Positions 62,501 to 64,000 of a DNA stretch of 64,000 nucleotides are shown here, piece by piece. Each line of letters begins with the position of its first letter. The stretch's first letter is position 1. A program made the position numbers and the translations under genes. Where the stretch lies: positions 22,449 through 86,448 of the forward strand of contig DATISF010000031.1 of the NCBI GenBank assembly GCA_035468985.1, given 5' to 3'. This DNA comes from DASVHS01 sp035468985. Lineage in GTDB: Bacteria; Acidobacteriota; Thermoanaerobaculia; Gp7-AA8. Below the pieces are notes generated by a model that did no database searches, had not been told where the DNA came from, and was given only the letters and a program-made list of their open reading frames with translations.

Positions 62501-63486
62501 TCGCCGAGTCGAAGCTCACAAATCTCCGGCCGGACTCCAAGATCACACAATTGATCGGAGCGCTGGGAGTCAAATCGCTGATCAGCGTTCCGCTGATCGT
62601 GCGCGGAGACATTCTGGGAACGATGACATTCTCCTCATCGCGGCGGCGCTACGAATCTCTCGATTTGCAGCTGGCGGAAGAATTGGCGCGACGTGCGGCG
62701 ACCGCCATCGACACGGCGCTGCTGTTCCGCGAAGCCGAGGGCGCCAACCGCTACAAGGACGCATTCCTTGGCACGGTCGCGCACGAGCTGCGAACACCTC
62801 TCACCTCCATCCTCGGATGGGTGCAGCTGGTCAAACAAGCGCCGAACTTGACCCAGGAAGCGCTCACTCAGGTCGAGCAGAGCGCGAATCTGCTGCGCGT
62901 CTTCATCGAGGACCTTCTCGACGTGGCCCGAATTCGGGAGCAGAAGCTGCGCATGGAGTTGGCCGACGTCGACTTCGCCAGCGTCACTCAGTCCGCGTGC
63001 GACATCACAGGAGCGGCTGCCGAGCTGAAAGGAGTTCACGTCGCGTGCGAGATTGCGCTCTCGCCGGCGCCGGTCGTGGGAGATCCCGTTCGGCTGCTGC
63101 AGGTCGTCTGGAACCTGCTGAGCAACGCAATCAAGTTCACACCGCCTGAGGGTTCGGTTGAGGTTCGCCTGGACCGCCAGGGAAATGAGGCCCGGCTGTC
63201 GGTTCACGACACGGGGGCCGGAATCAGCGACGAGTTCCTTCCGCATGTTTTCGAGCTGTTCCGTCAGGGCGAGGCCGTCCCGGGACACTCGCCGGGACTG
63301 GGGATCGGCCTGGCCATCGTTTCTCAGATCGTGAGACTCCACGGCGGCACGGTGCGCGGCGAGAGCCCGGGCCTCGGTCAGGGATCGACGTTTACGGTCA
63401 TGCTGCCATTGGACCTTCCGGAATCGAAGCAGATCGCCAACGGCTCGGTCGTGAGGTCGGGCCGGCGTTCGCGCGCACCGCGCTAG
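59599..63486 (+). CDS. CheB-CheR-PAS-GAF-histidine kinase fusion protein
   Basis: 1295 residues from TTG 59599 (GAGGGG 5 bp upstream); the ATG at 59713 would give 1257 residues but has no SD. CheB methylesterase at about 43-230 (GASAGGLEA, QHLDPHHESM, LSGNDADGSAG); CheR methyltransferase about 245-500 (RIWVAGCSTGEEVYSVAISL, VTCCNVLIYFGV); a coiled-coil/PAS linker near 690-830 (Glu-rich EELRSTNEELETAKEELQ); a GAF domain about 875-1045; HisKA with AHELRTPLTSILGWVQLV near 1062; HATPase with NLLSNAIKFTPPEG, DTGAGI and GLGIGLAIVSQI. No receiver. No chemotaxis genes are near, so this is a stand-alone signalling protein. Confidence 0.95.
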   Translation: MARITSTSRVRDKRVRARAGEPAPADRAKTARPKRTDVMTTAARVVAVGASAGGLEAFIDLLSAIPPRTGLAFVLVQHLDPHHESMLADILNRAAAIPVQQVTEGMRIERDNVYVIPPDREMTISECILRLAPRAPDVPHRPLDNFFRSLANDQQSRAIGVILSGNDADGSAGLQAIRDAGGVTFAQSSESAKFDVMPRSAAAAADLILPPREIAQQLVRVAQQYDLPETEAAVVPAVGKDADAFERIMRFLREKYLVDYRQHKQSSVQRRVLRRVLLGGFAGLADYADSLQRDPPALEQLHQDLLIGVTSFFREPEQFEALKTTVYPELVKGKGPDDTIRIWVAGCSTGEEVYSVAISLLEFLDDRDDAPRIVIYGSDINEKALETARAGFYVARMMANVSPARLARFFSETSGGYKISKKVRELCVFAKHDITRDPPYSRMDLVTCCNVLIYFGVSLQKKTISLFHYALAPGGFLMLGTSENLRASANLFREVATNPLIYRKLMSGKADADLDLPEVREKPVSVLPNVKPAAETEPHDSAESFLLTHLVPCGVLINDQMEVVRFRGDVSPYLSLSAGEATLNLGRLIGHREILAELRSAVRRSVRERVAVDSEDILVNDAGRRRRISFEVVPYISGPSDADLYWVLFHDRGAVSAPKSGKGRGRTRLVNEPKEVLALRQRLAAVVEDRERLAGEAAAAAEEAQSSDEELRSTNEELETAKEELQSANEELGTLNDELRNRNVTLTTMNDDLENLLAAVEVPILFVGVDLRIRRFNATARALLNLDADSAGQPMTGTKSRIDVTFLERVITEVIQSNTEADVEIQEAGGRWRLARIRPYRSSSGAVEGAIVALIDIDALKQAVLVAEKATANAKVLADASILLASSLDYEGTLESLTRLSTAAFSDWCAVDLVNADGTIRHLTVTHANPVLRELAMQFQEVAFSEPDIAPGAPEALRLRSSVLLSDIAESKLTNLRPDSKITQLIGALGVKSLISVPLIVRGDILGTMTFSSSRRRYESLDLQLAEELARRAATAIDTALLFREAEGANRYKDAFLGTVAHELRTPLTSILGWVQLVKQAPNLTQEALTQVEQSANLLRVFIEDLLDVARIREQKLRMELADVDFASVTQSACDITGAAAELKGVHVACEIALSPAPVVGDPVRLLQVVWNLLSNAIKFTPPEGSVEVRLDRQGNEARLSVHDTGAGISDEFLPHVFELFRQGEAVPGHSPGLGIGLAIVSQIVRLHGGTVRGESPGLGQGSTFTVMLPLDLPESKQIANGSVVRSGRRSRAPR

Positions 63487-64000
63487 CGATAGCGAGGGAA
63501 CCTCTGCGCAAGTCGTTGTTCACGTCATCCTGAGCCGCGAAGACGGCGAAGGATCTCGAGATGGCAGGCGTTTTCGCATCCTGAGATCCTTCGTCGCGCT
63601 TCGCCGACTCAGGACGACGACTTGTGCGCTAGCGATAGCGAGGGAACCTCTGCGCAAGTCGTTGTTCACGTCATCCTGAGCCGCGAAGACGGCGAAGGAC
63701 CTCGAAATGGCAGGCGTTTTACGCATCCTGAGATCCTTCGTCGCGCTTCGCCGACTCAGGATGACGACTTGCGCGCTAGCGATAGCGAAGGAACCTCTGC
63801 GCAAGTCGTTGTTCACGTCATCCTGAGCCGCGAAGACGGCGAAGGATCTCGAGATGGCAGGCGTTTACGCATTTTGAGATCCTTCGTCGCGCTTCGCCGA
63901 CTCAGGATGACGACTTGTGCGCTAGCGATAGCGAGGGAACCTCTGCGCAAGTCGTTGTTCACGTCATCCTGAGCCGCGAAGACGGCGAAGGATCTCGAAA
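63481..64000 (+). repeat. Tandem array of the dispersed palindromic repeat, 146-147 bp period
   Basis: Units begin with CGCTAGCGATAGCGAGGGAA at 63481, 63627, 63774 and 63920; each contains the palindromic pair CATCCTGAGCCGCGAAGACG and TTCGCCGACTCAGGATGACG. The first unit includes the last codon and the TAG stop of the kinase gene. At least three full units and a partial fourth, running off the window edge. No gene is present here. Confidence 0.95.

Noticed and set aside
63481..64000. CRISPR array
   Set aside because: Regular period, but the whole 146-bp unit is conserved with no unique spacers, and no cas gene is near.

Overview
The window is GC-rich, densely coding bacterial chromosome. Several traits suggest a member of the Acidobacteriota or a related soil lineage: large secreted Ig-like and FG-GAP proteins, a YtrA-type GntR/ABC operon, BlaI/M56 pairs, many hybrid histidine kinases, two RND pumps, and dispersed palindromic repeats of the 'cctgagccgcgaag' type. 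This assignment rests on gene style only; no rRNA or tRNA gene was seen.

Layout. 1-4.8 kb: an MBL-fold hydrolase cut by the left edge, an inhibitory-type serpin and a large secreted protein. 5-9 kb: an amidohydrolase pseudogene with an internal inversion, a BlaI/M56 pair, a small secreted protein and an M24 peptidase. 9.1-16.1 kb: a long minus-strand operon controlled by a YtrA-type GntR regulator with a clear palindromic operator (ABC ATPase, two paralogous permeases, DUF2306-like, two DUF4386-like, DinB and an MDR oxidoreductase whose tail is written by a heptanucleotide repeat). 16.7-24.4 kb: an RND tripartite pump operon carrying a degenerate SDR, a cupin and a DUF3187 protein, divergent from a NarL-type two-component system. 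26.45-27.2 kb: the 3' ends of two convergent genes are present in three tandem copies. 27-30.8 kb: WYL regulator, DinB, a shrunken NmrA-like gene, a small lipoprotein, and a DGC/DUF2892/ECF-sigma cluster. 30.8-31.9 kb: a pseudogene patch bounded by two inverted copies of a dispersed repeat.

31.9-40.3 kb: a second RND operon headed by a 79-residue protein of unknown function, downstream of a MalT-like LuxR regulator. 40.3-45.5 kb: FG-GAP/Fn3 secreted protein (possibly starting at ATT), metallophosphoesterase, secreted protein, HTH regulator, small ABM-like protein. 45.7-51 kb: a translationally coupled BON-receiver-membrane protein operon facing a three-gene phosphorelay operon (hybrid kinase, single receiver, two-HisKA hybrid). 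51-55.4 kb: BrkB, desaturase, small envelope proteins and a second BON paralogue. 55.2-59.4 kb: coupled small genes, a MITE-like hairpin element, a Crp/Fnr regulator, a cupin and a di-heme peroxidase, with a recurring 17-18 bp inverted repeat (CTGTTC-N6-GAACAG type) between and within them. 59.6-63.5 kb: a giant CheB-CheR-PAS-GAF-histidine kinase, followed by a 146-bp tandem repeat array that runs off the right edge.

The most interesting themes are the putative Crp/Fnr-linked motif set, the two-component/BON envelope-signalling block, and the way repeats have reshaped gene 3' ends at several loci.
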